The position numbers and the translations under genes are program-made. Shown piece by piece: positions 1 to 12,023 of a DNA stretch of 64,000 nucleotides (the stretch's first letter is position 1; the number at the start of each line of letters is the position of its first letter). Below the pieces are notes generated by a model. That model was not told where the DNA came from. It worked only from the letters and a program-made list of their open reading frames with translations, and did not search any database. The stretch covers positions 156,600,224 to 156,664,223 of the forward strand of contig JAVHZZ010000006.1 in assembly GCA_036250195.1 (NCBI GenBank), written 5' to 3'. Source of the stretch: Mixophyes australis (taxonomy: Eukaryota; Chordata; Amphibia; Anura; Limnodynastidae).

Positions 1-234
1 TCCACGAGTGCTATGTGTAAGCCTGACCTTTCTGATAGTGTACCCATAAAGAAGGCCCCTTTCAGCATTTCTGCAGATGTGTGCATGAACAGCCCAAGTG
101 TAGCCGGTGATACACAAATTGAGGATGCCACTTTGGAATTGCAAAAGAATGTTAGGCTGCTGGTCTGTTCACCATCCCACAGAACTAGATGGCGGAGGTC
201 TTCACCTATACCAGCCGCTTTTCCCTTAGAGCTT
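1..234. other. Unassigned sequence at the window edge
   Basis: A frame is open on the plus strand from the first bases through about position 297, but the peptide matches no family I recognise and the frame runs on into LTR-like sequence. It may be the end of an element that begins outside the window. Confidence 0.3.
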
Positions 235-735
235 GATGTTCTCACTGGTAGTCAGATGCCCCCAGGACTTAGATCCCGATGTAGTGTGGGGTGGTAATGC
301 AGAACCACAGCAGCAGGCCAGGAGACTGGGTAGAAAGCAGCGGATATTCAAACGGGTAGTCAGCAGGGCAGTCAATAAACACGCCAAAGGTCGGGGTCAC
401 AGGCAAAGTAGCAGAGTCCAAGGTACAGGCCAAAAGGGTCAGGGTCACGAGCAAACAGGCAAAGTCCAAAGTCCAGGCAGAAGTCATACACAGGAAATCC
501 AACAGAGTATCCACAGGACAGGGTACAGCAAACAGGAGCAGGTCAGCAAGACTGGGTCAGAAACGCTATAACCGGCAGGGAGCGCTGTGCAGGGAAGCGA
601 CGTCCGGCTATTGTCTTGGCAAGTGACGTCCCGGTCACTAAGGAGACGGCCGGGACACTCAGCGGGGTAATAGACGAGTCGTGGCGGTGCCCAATGCTGC
701 CGCGGCTCCTAACACAGGATGAAAGGGATATTTGT
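235..735 (-). mobile_element. LTR fragment, Ty3/Gypsy-like, minus strand
   Basis: The reverse complement contains stretches shared with the solo LTR at 50,043-50,956: GCCGGTTATAGCG and TTCCTGTGTATGAC occur in the same order and are followed by similar CTGACC/CTTTG-rich sequence. The block interrupts the hAT-like sequence that resumes near 735, so it is probably an insertion. I could not define terminal TG/CA bases or a target duplication, and both ends are approximate. Confidence 0.6.
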
Positions 736-1016
736 TGTCCCTTCACTCAGCTAGATCCCGACACCTGCAATCTACACCCACAACAACATTCTCATCAATA
801 TCCTCAGTAGCAATCAGAGTTCGTCCTGCATCCAAGTTGGTAAGGCCAGATGTCTCCTCCACTATCCTGGATTCCTCAGAATAATTCTTGAGCGTTAGTC
901 CAAATGCTGCTGCTGCTTGGGGTGATCTTCATCCCAGAAGCAGGCCAAGAAGAAGACTACTAGTAGTTTACAAAACTTGACTGTTAAACAATCCTTTGCA
1001 AGAGGAAGCAAGTAGG
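735..1016 (+). pseudogene. hAT transposase N-terminal fragment (decayed)
   Basis: About 280 bases align by eye, base for base over long runs, with the reverse complement of 20,170-20,430, which encodes the linker after the BED finger of a hAT transposase. Shared blocks include CTCATCAATATCCTCAGTAG and GTTAAACAATCCTTTGCAAG. The reading frame is broken by substitutions and small indels and stops where the similarity ends at the codon run for SFARGSK. It lies directly next to LTR-like sequence on its left. It is a dead fragment of the same family found at 18,278-20,640 and 57,090-57,760. Confidence 0.7.
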
Positions 1017-1189
1017 AATCGGGTGGCTGTCCCCAGCAGCAGCGGAAATGTGGTGATGGCACCTGACAGTGCTCTCCTCCCCTCTCTCCATGAGGAGGTA
1101 CTGGATGTTAGCATCTTCTTAAACCTGGATAGAAGGCAAGGGTCATAACTCTTCCAATGAACCAGTTATTGAATCCTCCCTTGAGATAT

Positions 1190-1620
1190 TCAAGATCTCA
1201 AAATACATTTAACCTCAATTTCCTCCACGGAAATTGTCAGAATAGAGGCTGGATGGGAAGGTTCCTTAAAATATGTATTGAGAACCAAAGGCTTCAAAAG
1301 GGATATATGAAAGGTGCTGTGAATCTTGAGAGATGAAGGAAATTGGAGTTTGTAAGATAGAGCATTAATAACCTGAGAAATCCAGAAAGGACCGATGAAG
1401 CAAGGTGCTAGCTTCTTTTTTATTTTTTTGAACCAGTGCAAATTAACAATGGTTTGGAAGGCCCCTCTTTTAGGAGATCACCAGCTACCCTTAGCCAGAT
1501 CTCAGGAAGAGAAGGAGGAGAGACAGTAGGATATTGGAAATGAGGAGCTAGCCAAGTAGCAAAATGGCAAGTGTGATCCCTTCCTTGAAAACACTCCCTG
1601 TGCCAGAGACAGATTTAAAT
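1190..1620 (-). pseudogene. Ty3/Gypsy pol fragment: integrase C-terminal GPF/Y module and chromodomain start
   Basis: The minus-strand frame at 1,190-1,441 reads KLAPCFIGPFWISQVINALSY, then FPSSLKIHSTFHISLLKPLV and EEIEVKCILRS. This is the order expected in chromovirus-type Gypsy integrases: a GPF/Y module, the conserved FHVSLLKP-like motif, then the first strand of a chromodomain (canonical EYEVEKIL). Upstream on the minus strand (1,442-1,620) the sequence still resembles the integrase core-to-tail linker but is frameshifted. Nothing else of this element is visible next to it, so it is an isolated fossil, and a different lineage from the Gypsy element at 59-64 kb. Confidence 0.75.
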
Positions 1621-3489
1621 ATCAGTCAGGAAACACCATATTGGTGCTAGGGAAATTGAAGGGAGTTGCTGATAAGACAAGCCTGGCAGTCAATGAGGTA
1701 ACTAACCACCGTCAGCACAGGAGAGCATCTCCACTGCTAAGCAACAGCGACGCGTTGAAGAGGACTGGGAGGAGAGACAGCTACGTCCCCCTTGAGGATG
1801 GAAGGATTTGGTTGGCCATCCCCACAGCAGCAGCAGAATTGCGGGGACGCTGTCTGTCGATGTCATTACTAGAGCTAAATTATTTCATTGCAGCTGAGAT
1901 GCTACAGCTCACAATTCAACTCCATACTGGCTCACTGTACAAGAAACAAGGAATGCTGGAGTCATTAGTGAAGAATTTCCAAAGCAGCCAAAGAGACATA
2001 GCCTGGCCCATCAAACATTCTTTTGAATTTCGCTATTGTGCAGAAGAGTGTCAGAGCTGTGAAGCCCGGGGATGTGCTTAACCAGAAAGTAGATTTATAA
2101 AATAAACTACTTTTGCTTTCTAAAATGGGAAATTCCCCAGAAGAAGTTCAAATTGAATAGTACACTGTTTCAGAAAGCCTCTGCAGGCGTTGTGATCCAA
2201 GTGTATTTAAGTGGTGCAAGATTATGAACTTGAGATGCCTGTGCTGGAGGAGCTTGAGGCTAATGACTGCCCAGGGTACTCTGGAGTATGTTCAAGCAAC
2301 AGGAGAGACCTTGTAGAAATTGCATATGCTAGTCCTGATTATCTTCTTGATTTTCCATCCTGCTAACAATTTGTTGCAGAAGGTCCAAAGGAGGCAAACT
2401 ACAGCTGTATCCATATCCAGAGCATACTGTCATGATTCTAGCAGATTTAGTGGATTAGCTCTGCCAGCAACAGAGGAACAGTGTGTAATGAACCCCCAAT
2501 TTCCCCAAAGATCTCCGCAAAGAGGTCTGGGCTTCACAGCTGGTAGGTTCACAGGTTGTAGCCCTCTGACCTTCCTCCAGGAATGATGAGCTGGGACTGG
2601 TCAACATAGCCAGGATTGAAACATGGATGGACACTGTAGTGCCAAAATGAAGATTGGAGCAAGCCGGACCAGCAGCAATCAGAACCGAGTCAGTACTCAG
2701 TTATTTAGTGTGGCTTCTCTATTATATCATTTATTACTTAATTTATATTTCAATTTGGACTGTGGCAGGAAAGGAGAATCGCATTCGACTTTTAAAGGGG
2801 AAAATAACAGATGTTTGTATGTAATTTGTATCTTGCATTTACTTATTTTATATGGTCAATGTGATTTTCGCTTTTATTAATACCTGTCAAGACACAGTTC
2901 TCTTTTGCGTATATGACACTTCATTACATTATTAGATTGTAAATTGGGTAATGTGAAAGTCACATTTACTAATAATATTGTCAAGCCACACACTGCTCTC
3001 TCTACTCAATTGTGGGGAGTAAATATACAGACTTGTTTCTCCTAACAATAACATGGCTAGTGATTTACAGCTGGACTCATCGAGAGATGTGTTCAAACGA
3101 ACATATGAATATACATACACTTCATGTTTTCATGATTTCCTGCTTACGTTTGTGACGCAAATGCATCCAACCCTACATGAGCCCCTAAGTGTCTATTGAA
3201 CTCACATTATATTGTAGCCTTATCCACTTCGTCAGTTCTAAAGACCAAGGGCTTCAGCTCACAGGATTTGAAAACAATATTTTATGTTAAAATCATACCG
3301 GTGTCTCCAATGATTTTTAAGGTTGGATGAGTCTTCTACTATTTTAAAACTTCACACTTCCCTTGTGCAGTTATCGCCTATCAAATTCCCATTTACCTTT
3401 ACAGGTCGGTGGTGCTTCCTCCATGCCTGTTTAAAGCTATGAGCTATCTCTCTGTTCACAGTGATGCCCCTAGCAAAGTGTGATAATCT
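1621..3489. other. Unassigned, no recognisable gene
   Basis: A 146-codon plus-strand frame at 1,641-2,081 has no motif I recognise and a composition typical of chance frames. The rest is AT-rich with no terminal repeats I could pair. I see nothing else supportable here. Confidence 0.4.
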
Positions 3490-3795
3490 TAGCAAAGTGG
3501 AAGGCATCACACTACCAGGGCAGTGTCTACTGGCTCTGCTCCCCAAACTGATAGCAATCACATATTTACCAACATTCCAGGGGAAAAACATGATATTCAT
3601 TAGGCTACACTCTAAATAACCCTCTTTTATTGAATTCAAAACTATAAATATGTAATCCTCTCTAATTTCATGGGCCCTGAAATGTATTACTGTTAGCAGG
3701 TATGCAGTAAAGGCAGGGGAAAGTAGTCTGGTTGCCAGCAATGTGGTGTGTGTAAGCAGAGCTGCCAGAAGACATGCCCATCTCTGCTTTAATAA
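3490..3795 (-). repeat. Inverted partial copy of the 1.24-kb repeat unit
   Basis: The reverse complement closely matches about 5,955-6,258 and 7,200-7,510 inside the tandem triplication. Shared segments include the GCATCACACTACCAGGGCAG block, the AACATTCCAG block and the region around GGTTGCCAGCAATGTGGTGTG. The unit is therefore a dispersed repeat that exists outside the tandem array. An overlapping minus-strand open frame at 3,352-3,861 is not supported as a gene. Confidence 0.85.
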
Positions 3796-5019
3796 AATGT
3801 TAGTTTTCAGATATGAACTATGAAGGTAAGATACATTGTTTTGTGTCAAGCCAATGTTCAACTGCAGCTCTATTAAAAAGTAACATATTATTTCCTCAGT
3901 GTATTACAGGCTGCTGAAGCTCCTCCCTCATCTTTAGAACAGAGACTGGATCTCATGAACATCAAAAGGCTAAGCATACACTCATCTGAGTTACTGTGAT
4001 GTCACCAGTCCTGACCTTGTATTTGAGTCCACCAATTTATACTGTACATTTCTGCAAAGCAAGTCTACAAAGTGGTCACTCAAATTCTGCCTGCTTGGTT
4101 AGAGAAGCACCTTTCTTCTAGCAATTTGCTGTAGAGGAGTGTAAGAGAATATGGTGGACATATTCAGTAGTGTATAAACACTCAAGATATTTCATATATA
4201 GTACTCAGCTCTATAATACACAGCCTTTGATATATATCAAAACGAAATAATGGACTTACTTGCTATTTAAGCTGTTAGTTTAACATCAATGACTTAACTC
4301 AGCAAAATGATAATACAATTGGGAAGTGGGAAAAGCAGTGTGCCTTGGGTAAAGCAATCATATTGGCAAGAATATAAATATATTTGGATGTAGCTAAAAT
4401 GCCGTACATTAATCAGTGTTACCCAGCATTTCACTACAGAATGTTTCCGGGGCATGACTCCAGGTCCAGATCTGATGAGAGCAGGAATACTATCTGTACT
4501 TGTACAGTGAGTCCAATTCTCAATGTACATCTTGTTACTCCAAAGCTTACCATTTAACAATTTAGTCAGAGATTACTAAAACCAATAGATCAATTTATCA
4601 AAGGGCAAATTCCTATTGCTAGTGAAAATGCTAATGTGTATATCTGCAGAAAAACACCCAACTACGACCCCATCCGCCCTTACCATAATCTCCACCATCA
4701 CACTCTAAAGGGAGGTATTGGTACTTTGTACCTGCCCTCTTCCCCTCTCGACAACCTTGGGAATGTCTGGACTCTTTCACAGGATTGGGAGCACAGACTA
4801 CTACCACAAGCTTCCCTATCAGTGCACCAGGGATCTAGGCCCTGTACCTCATGCATAGTTCCCATATAATTTTTGAGGAAGTTTTACATTGAATTTATAG
4901 CAAAAAAAAGTTGATATTTGGTATTAAACATTTATTTCCTCTTTTTAGCTACTCTTTTATAAGTGTCTCTTGTAACGTTATGCCATGCTCATAGTTGGAA
5001 CAGCAGTGAGTATGGGAAG
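3796..5019. other. Unassigned, no recognisable gene
   Basis: Short open frames only (for example minus 4,294-4,560 and plus 4,636-4,869), none with a recognisable domain. No terminal repeats or tandem structure were seen. Confidence 0.4.
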
Positions 5020-8000
5020 CTGGACTGTAGGGTCAGATCCACGTAACAACACTCCTCAGTACATCAACCCTCAAAGACATATGTATTGTAGCACATACTA
5101 ATTAGTATGAACTTTCTTCAATAGAGCAAGGAGTAGAGAGGTACTTATGTATTTAATTTTATTCCATGTAGGAGCAAAGGAGGATACATAAGTAAAATGA
5201 TTCATGCACAGTAATAAGATATTTGCTCTCCAATTTCCCTGCACAGACTTACTGCAAGACAACAAAAGCAAATTGGTTTGAAGTGGGATTGTGCAGTCAG
5301 CGGATCGATGTGGAAGCCCAATTAGATTGCTCTTCAAAAGTTCACAAGGTTTGTTGTATATAACAGCTACTGCTCCCTCACCTTGCATTGAAAGTCAGAT
5401 TATATTACTTTACTGAACAGTTTTAAAAGTAAGGATGCTCAGGCTCGGTTTTTTTAAAACTAAGCCCCCCTGAATTTCACCAATCCGAGTACCAAGCCGA
5501 GCCGGCTCGGTACTTACCTGCATCCTCGTAACTGAATTTGAGGCAAAACGTCATCTTCACATCGTCAGATCTCGCGAGTTTTGGATTCCATAAGCACCTC
5601 CCTCCACAGAGATCGGACGCCATTTCTCAGACCGACACAGGAGAGTTAGCAGTGTTCTTCGCAGTCTCCAGTACCATTGCTCAGCGTCATTGCTCACTCA
5701 CAATTGAAAGTGAGGCCCTAAGCCTTAACGCAGTTAAAATCATGTGAGTGAATGACAGAAGTACTCACCCAGACAGTTTGCAGTCTGTGGAGACAGCAGC
5801 CATTAAGATATGCTAGGGGCATGCCTAAGCTTCCTTCCCTAAAGCATCAATTCACTTGGTGACACGGCAACACGGGTATCAGTGTTTGCTAATGCAACCA
5901 GGCCCAGAGGAGAAGGCTGCAACTCCATATACAGCTATCTACCAATCTATTAAAGCAGACGTGATGGGCGTGTCTTCTGGCACCTCTGCTTTCACACACC
6001 ACATTGCTGGCAACCAGGCTACTTTCTCCTGCCTTTACTGCATACCTGCTAACAGTAATACATTTCAGGGCCCATGAAGTTAGAGAGGATTACATAGTTA
6101 TAGTTTGACTTCAATTAAAGAGGGTTATTTAGAGTGTAGCCTTATGAGTATCATGATTTTCCCCTGGAATGTTGGTAAATATGTGATTACTATCAGTTTG
6201 GGGAGCAGAGCCGGTAGACACTGCCCTGGTAGTGTGATGCCTTCCCCTTTGCTAAGGCTGGATTGTAGGGTCAGGTCCACGTAACAACACTCCTAAGTAC
6301 ATCAACCCTCAAAGACATTTTTATTGTAGCACATACTAATTAGTATGAACTTCTTTCAATAGAGTAGGGACTAGCGAGGTACTTATATATATGATAAACT
6401 TAATTTTATTCCATGTAGGAGCAAAGGAGGATACATATGTAAAATGATTCATGCACAGTAATAATATATTTGCTCTCCAATTTCCCTGCACAGACTTACT
6501 ACAAGACAACAAAAGCAAATTGGTTTAAAGTGGGATGGTGTAGTCAGCGGATCGATGTGGAAGCTGAATTAGATTGCTCTTCAAAAGTTCACAAGGTTTG
6601 TTGTATATAAAAACTACTGCTCCCTCACCTTGCATTGAAATTCAGATTCTATTACTTTACTGAACAGTTTTAAAAGTAAGGATGCTCAGGCTCGGTTTTT
6701 TAAAAACCAAGCCCCCCTGAATTTCACCAATCCGAGTACCAAGCCGAGCCGGCTCGGTACTTACCTGCGTCCTCGTAACTGAATTCGAGGCAAAACGTCA
6801 TCTTCACATCGTCGGATCTTGCGAGTTTTGGATTCCATAAGTACCTAGCTCCACAGAGATCCGACACCATTTCTCAGACCGACACAGGAGGGTTAGTAGT
6901 GTTCTTGGCAGTCTTCAGTGCCATTGCTCAGCCTCATTGCTTACTCACAATTGAAAGTGAGGCTCTAAGCCATAACGCAGTTAAAATCATGTGAGTGAAT
7001 GACAGAAGTACTCACCCAGACAGTTTGAATTCTGTTTAGACAGCAGCCAATAAGATATGCTAGGGGTATGCCTAAGCTTCCTTCCTGAAAGCATCAATTC
7101 ACTTGGTGACACGGCAACATGGGTATCAGTGTTTGCAAATGCAACCAGGCCCAGAGGAAAAGGTTGCAACTCCATATACAGCTATCTACCAATCTATTAA
7201 AGCAGACGTGATGGGCGTGTCTTCTGGCACGTCTGCTTTCTCACACCACATTGCTGGCAACCAGGCTACTTTCCCCTGCTTTTACTGCATACCTGTTAAG
7301 AGAAATAAATTTCAGGGCCCATGAAATTAGAGAGGATTACATAGTTATGGTTTTGACTTCAATAAAAGAGGGTTATTTAGAGTGTAGCCTAATGAGTATC
7401 ATGGTTTTTCAACTGGAATGTTGGTAAATATGTGATTGCTATCAGTTTAGTTTGGGGAGCAGAGTCGGTAGACACTGCCCTGGTAGTGTGATGCCTTCCA
7501 CTTTGCTAAGGCTGGATTGTAGGGTCAGGTCTACGTAACAACACTCCTAAGTACATCAACCCTCAAAGAAATTTTTATTGTAGCACATACTAATTAGTAT
7601 GAACTTTTTTCAATAGAGCAGGGACTATAGAGGTACTATAGAGGTACTTATGTATATGATAAACTTAATTTTATTAAATGTAGAAGCAAAGGAGGATAGA
7701 TATGTAAAATGATTCATGCACAGTAATAGGATATTTGCTCTCCAATTTCCCTGCACAGACTTACTGCAAGACAACAAAAGTAAATTGGTTTGAAGTGGGA
7801 TGGTTCAGTCAGCTGATCTATATGGAAACTCAATTAGATTGCTCTTCAAAAGTTCACAAGGTTTACTGCTCCCTCACCTCGCATCGAAAGTCAGATTTTA
7901 TTACTTTACTGAACAGTTTTAAAAGTAAGGATGCTCAGGCTCGGGTTTTTTTAAAACCAAGCCCCCCTGAATTTCACCAATCCGAGTACCAAGCCGAGCC

Positions 8001-8318
8001 GGCTCGGTACTTACCTGTGTGAACTGAATTTGAGGCAAAATATCATCTTCATATTGTTGGATCTGAATTTCATAAGTACCTCCCTCCACAGAGATCCGAC
8101 GCCATTTCTCAGACAGATACAGAAGGGGAAATAGTGTTCTTGGCAGTCTCCAGTGCCATTGCTCAGCGTCATTGCTCACACAGAATTGAAAGTGAGGCTC
8201 TAAGCCAGAACGTAGTTAAATTCATGTGAGTCAATGACAGAAGTACTCACCCAGACAGTTTGAAGTCTGTGGAGACAGCAATAAGATATGCAAGGGGCAT
8301 GCCTAAGCTTCCTCTTCA
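5020..8318. repeat. Tandem triplication of a ~1.24-kb unit
   Basis: The motif CTGGAYTGTAGGGTCAG starts units at 5,020, 6,258 and 7,512, giving periods of 1,238 and 1,254 bases. Units 1 and 2 are complete; unit 3 ends near 8,313-8,318 after GCCTAAGCTTCCT. Each unit holds, in order, a segment with CAAAGACAT and TAGCACATACTAATTAGTATG, a GC-rich hairpin around GAGCCGGCTC, one monomer resembling the minisatellite at 16.8-17.9 kb, a GATGGGCGTGTCTTCTGGCAC block and the GTAGTGTGATGCCTTCC end. No long reading frame is conserved between units, so it is unlikely to be coding. The element class is unknown. Confidence 0.9.
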
Positions 8319-8401
8319 TAACATCCTAGAAGCAACAGTTTCTCATTCTGGTTTTCTGTATTCAGATAGACTGTTGGGGGACTCGTGTAGGCTCAGCATC
8401 T

Positions 8402-8677
8402 GTGTTTTCTGTCATTCTGTTCCTTTTAAACCCAGCTCTTCTTTCTCTATCCTTTTGTTCTTATTATCTTTTCTGTCACCTCTCATTTCTTTTCCCTTTT
8501 CTCTGTCAACTTTCCTTTTACCCCCCTTTTTTGCTTCCCCTCAAAGCTGCATACATACCCATAATGCCCGCAGCTCACCCCCGACCCCTTCTTTCCCCTA
8601 CATTTCAGTCACCTACAGCAGTTATACCTCAGTATCCCCGGTTTTTATAACTTCACCTCCCAACACTATCCAGCACC
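8402..8677 (+). promoter_or_regulatory. Pyrimidine-rich leader of Ngaro copy A
   Basis: A strongly C/T-rich stretch precedes the gag start, as at 22,160-22,430 in copy B. It is open in two frames, but only because it lacks purine-containing stop codons. I read it as a 5' untranslated leader rather than protein. Confidence 0.5.
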
Positions 8678-8919
8678 ATGTCCTGTCCTAGGAGGAATAG
8701 AGCAGTCCCTGCCCCTTTTCACACCTGCCCACGACCTCCATTCCTACCCCCTCTCATGCCGTCAATCGCTCCCTGCTCCGTGGTGGCTGGCAGGTCTGTG
8801 AGCAGGGGAGCAGCATCTAGCAACTCCACCGCCCAGTCCCTCAGCAACAGGACAGCGCCCGCTTGCAGAACACAACTCGGGTGCCGGTCACGTGACACAG
8901 GCCGTGCAGCCGAGGGCAA
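8678..8919 (+). pseudogene. Ngaro copy A gag, N-terminal part
   Basis: The frame starts with MSCPRRNRAVPAPFHTCP, which parallels MSHPSRSHSVPARFGDSLP at the gag start of copy B (22,431), so this ATG is probably the ancestral start. The protein is basic, proline- and serine-rich, and has no catalytic motif. The frame is cut at 8,919 by the hAT MITE that follows and resumes, decayed, from 10,234. Confidence 0.6.
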
Positions 8920-10233
8920 TAGTGATGGGAAATCTAGTTCATTTTGAAGATTAGTTTATTCTGATATAGTTCACACAAAAGATTAGTTCAAAAGATTAGT
9001 TCATTTCACTCATTTGACTCAGTAGTTCATTTCACTCATTTCACTCAGTAGTTCATTTAGTTCACTAAGCTCAGTTAGTTCAGTTAGATCACTGGCTCTG
9101 GAACACTGCTGAGAGAAGTGATTGGAGACATAGATCTAGTCTATTACACATACTGTAGACATATATACTACATCTCATTAGATGAGTTATAGTCCTGTTA
9201 AAATGATCAGATAAGTTTAATATGTCAGATCATTTTTAATATTTTAAAGAGGGCAATCACTTATACAAAAACTAGTAGTGACATGTTGAGCTCTGCAAAG
9301 TTAATTACATTTTCATTATTATTTTTTATTTCCATAATATGCAAATGAAAAAGACCCAAATTCAGAGTATTATAAAATGTCACTTTTTTGCTTTTAAAAT
9401 TGAGATCAGTGCAATCAGGATATAGGGGAGATGTATCAAACCTTAGGGGGAATTTTTACAGCTGTAAAAAGACCCCAAATAGGCATCACGTCACTGGGGG
9501 CGGGGCCAAAATGGCGCAATTCATAAAGCTCCGCCCCCTACGCCAATACCCCGCTCCAGGAACTCCCAGACGTAACCAACATAATGTTGGCAATTATGAC
9601 TAATCAGCTTCTGTCATTTATCTAGCAGAGCCTATAAAATGAAAGAAACTGATTAGTTGCTATGGGCAACGCTTCCACTTTATCTCTCTTGAAGGTTTAA
9701 TACATCTCCCATGTATATATGGTGCAGTAAACAGAACTACAGTATATAACATGCAGCACTCAGCAGTGCAGTGTGTCTTGAGCTGACAGGGAAGGGAATG
9801 TATCCTGTGACTCATGAGCTAAAAGAACTAAATGATTGAAAAGATTCGAAAGAGTGAAAAGATTCGAAAGAGCGGAAAGATTTGAAGAGTGAAATGAACT
9901 AGATGAACTAATGAACTCCTGAGTGAGGAGAATGACTCATAGCTCAGTGATCAGCTCCAGAGTCTCACACAATGTCTGAGCACAGCAGTGCCACCTTTGG
10001 TAGTTTAGAGGTACTGACTCATGAGTATTAAATGAGAGAGCTGAATAGAAACGAAAGAGCCAGTGTGAATGAGACAGTGAGTGAGGCTGCTGGAGCTGCT
10101 CGGCTTTATCTCTAACTCCCACTTGTTGTAGTTCCTGGTGAACTAATCTTTGTCAGAGCTGTGAACTAAATGATTTAGTTCACTTTGAAGATTAGTTCAT
10201 TTGAACTAATCATTCGTGAACTACCCATCACTA
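8920..10233. mobile_element. Non-autonomous hAT element (MITE), 1,314 bp
   Basis: It is bounded by the perfect terminal inverted repeat TAGTGATGGG and flanked by the perfect 8-bp target duplication GAGGGCAA (8,912-8,919 and 10,234-10,241), the size typical of hAT insertions. Subterminal sequence is packed with repeats of GATTAGTTCA, CATTTCACTCA and AAAGATTCGAAAGAG, as expected for transposase-binding arrays. There is no transposase. It sits inside Ngaro gag and carries a nested palindromic MITE at 9,426-9,710. Confidence 0.92.
9426..9710. mobile_element. Nested MITE with GGGAGATGTATCAAACCTT ends
   Basis: Terminal inverted repeats GGGAGATGTATCAAACCTT and AAGGTTTAATACATCTCCC bound about 285 bp. 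The interior has GATTAGTTGCTATGGGCAAC, a motif also found in the MITE at 35,692-35,884. The ends resemble the GGGGTAAATGTAT ends of the 189-bp palindromic MITEs elsewhere in the window. I did not find a convincing target duplication. Confidence 0.7.
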
Positions 10234-11069
10234 GAGGGCAACCTTAACGCGGCAGAACGGGCGGGGAGATCCCGCGCTCCAGAACAAGCAGACATGCCTC
10301 CCTCCTCCTTAGACCAGATTAACCCTTCAGGAGGAAATAGGACAAGGGAAAATAGATCATCCTCCCCTGCACCCATTCATATGGAAGAAGCTGGGAGCAG
10401 CCAATTGATTTTCAGAGGCTGAGAAACGCATACAGTTACACCCAGCAGGGGCATGGATGCAGCAGCCCCTCCTAATAAAATTAACTCATCCCCTTACAGG
10501 GGCTTAGGTTCCATTATTTGAGACACCCCCCTTCACAAACTCCAGATAACTCCTTCACTAATTATGTCCCCCTCCCTACTGCGCAGGAACCCTAAAATAT
10601 CCAGCCCTCTACTTTGGCTTTACCACACAGCTCCATTCTCTAACTTCCCCATTCCACTGTGTATGCCTCAATGATTCTTTCCCCCTCCTCCTCCCTAGGT
10701 TCGGGATGCACCCCCCCTAGTCACCTCCTTTGCTTTTTTAGAAGAACTCTCCAGCCCAGGCCATTAGTGATCCCAACAACATCCCTTCCACCATTACAGC
10801 AGTCTCTGAGCAGAATTAATCACGTAACCCAGTAATTGGCTCACGCCTTTACCCTAATACTGCTACAGCCCCTCTTACTGCTCCCCCTTAAAACTCCTCC
10901 CACCCGTCCCCATCCTGGTCTTTCCCACCATCACAAGACATGGTCCCTCTCCCGCATTAGATTATCCCCTATATTCCACAGGATGCTAGATCCATCCCCT
11001 GCACTAATTCTTCCCAGTTGGCTTATCACAGCTTCACTCTCTCCCTATGGCTTCCACAGTACCTCCAAC
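10234..11069 (+). pseudogene. Ngaro copy A gag, middle part
   Basis: After the MITE the element continues. The segment with TTACAGGGGCTTAGG, TTCCATTATTTGAGAC and a C-run near 10,496-10,535 aligns with ATAGGGGCCTAGGCCCTATT in copy B (22,850-22,880). The frame is interrupted several times, and the translation is proline/serine-rich with no recognisable domain. It ends at the second hAT MITE. Confidence 0.6.
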
Positions 11070-11862
11070 CAGGGTTGCCAACTCTGAAATGAAAAACAAG
11101 CAACCGCTAAGTGAAAAACAAGCCCAAAACAAGCCCAAACAATTCTAAAAAGCCCCCCAAAAAGCCAAACTTTAATTATTTCTTATTTAGGATACAAATA
11201 TCAATGCTGCAGATCCCATTACTATTAATAGTAATGGGATCTGCAGCATTTTCTGCAGTTACAGTAACTAAAGATGAAGATTCATGAGTTATAGCTGCAC
11301 TTTAGGGGTTTGATGTTTCTGTACACTACAATATATTCCTAGCTTTACACTCATAACTGCACACATCATGCTCTGTCTGGTCACATATATACTCTCCATA
11401 TCTACTGCATACAACACAGACAGGTTCCCCCAGGAGTGCCCAATGCTGATATTTGCTGAAAGATGATGGGTTCATCTTCTAAGACAGAAGGGAGGGCAGA
11501 GTCAGAGGATATCACTGATTCAGAAGGAGGTGCAGGATTAAAGACAGATGATAAAAGTGTCATTGTACCCAAGGCAGTACCAGCGCTGTTAGGCAGAAGG
11601 CTGGTCTTGCAGTTGTAAACGCGAGGCAGCTCCCGTTATATATCGTATACCTACCAAAACCTGAAGTCACGCCCAATTAAGAGACCAGCAGTGTCCTTTA
11701 CACTTAAATGTTATTATACAAAAAGCAATAAAGTTAAAGAAAAAAAAAAAAGAAGTGTTTTGAAGCCCAAAAACCTGCAAACCGCGACCACCAGAGAAAT
11801 CCCGCAACTCTAAAAAAAAACAAGCCCAATTCCGCTTGTTATAAGCGGAATTGGCAACTATG
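11070..11862. mobile_element. Non-autonomous hAT element (MITE), 793 bp
   Basis: Ends CAGGGTTGCCAACT and AATTGGCAACTATG form an imperfect terminal inverted repeat (11 of 14). The flanks carry a perfect 8-bp target duplication CCTCCAAC at 11,062-11,069 and 11,863-11,870. Inside are AACAAGCCC repeats at both ends and a strong inverted repeat at about 11,204-11,254 around ATTACTATTAATAGTAAT. No coding capacity is visible. It is inserted in Ngaro gag. Confidence 0.92.
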
Positions 11863-12023
11863 CCTCCAACAGCATAAACAGTTTCACGCTCCCGCTTAAC
11901 TCCTCCTCCCAAAGCTAATTTGTTATTGTGTTTAGAACCTCAGGTATCGTTACCACATCCTGACTACCAGGTGGCTCACAAGAATGGGACCCCTCAGCAG
12001 ATCAGGGATACAAATCTCAACCG

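Noticed and set aside
1641..2081. 146-codon plus-strand frame
   Set aside because: No recognisable motif, no context, composition like chance sequence.
3352..3861. 169-codon minus-strand frame
   Set aside because: It covers the inverted copy of the 1.24-kb repeat; the matching part of the tandem units is not conserved as a frame.
8402..8691. Serine/phenylalanine/proline-rich frames in the pyrimidine tract
   Set aside because: Leader of the Ngaro element; purine-poor sequence lacks stops.
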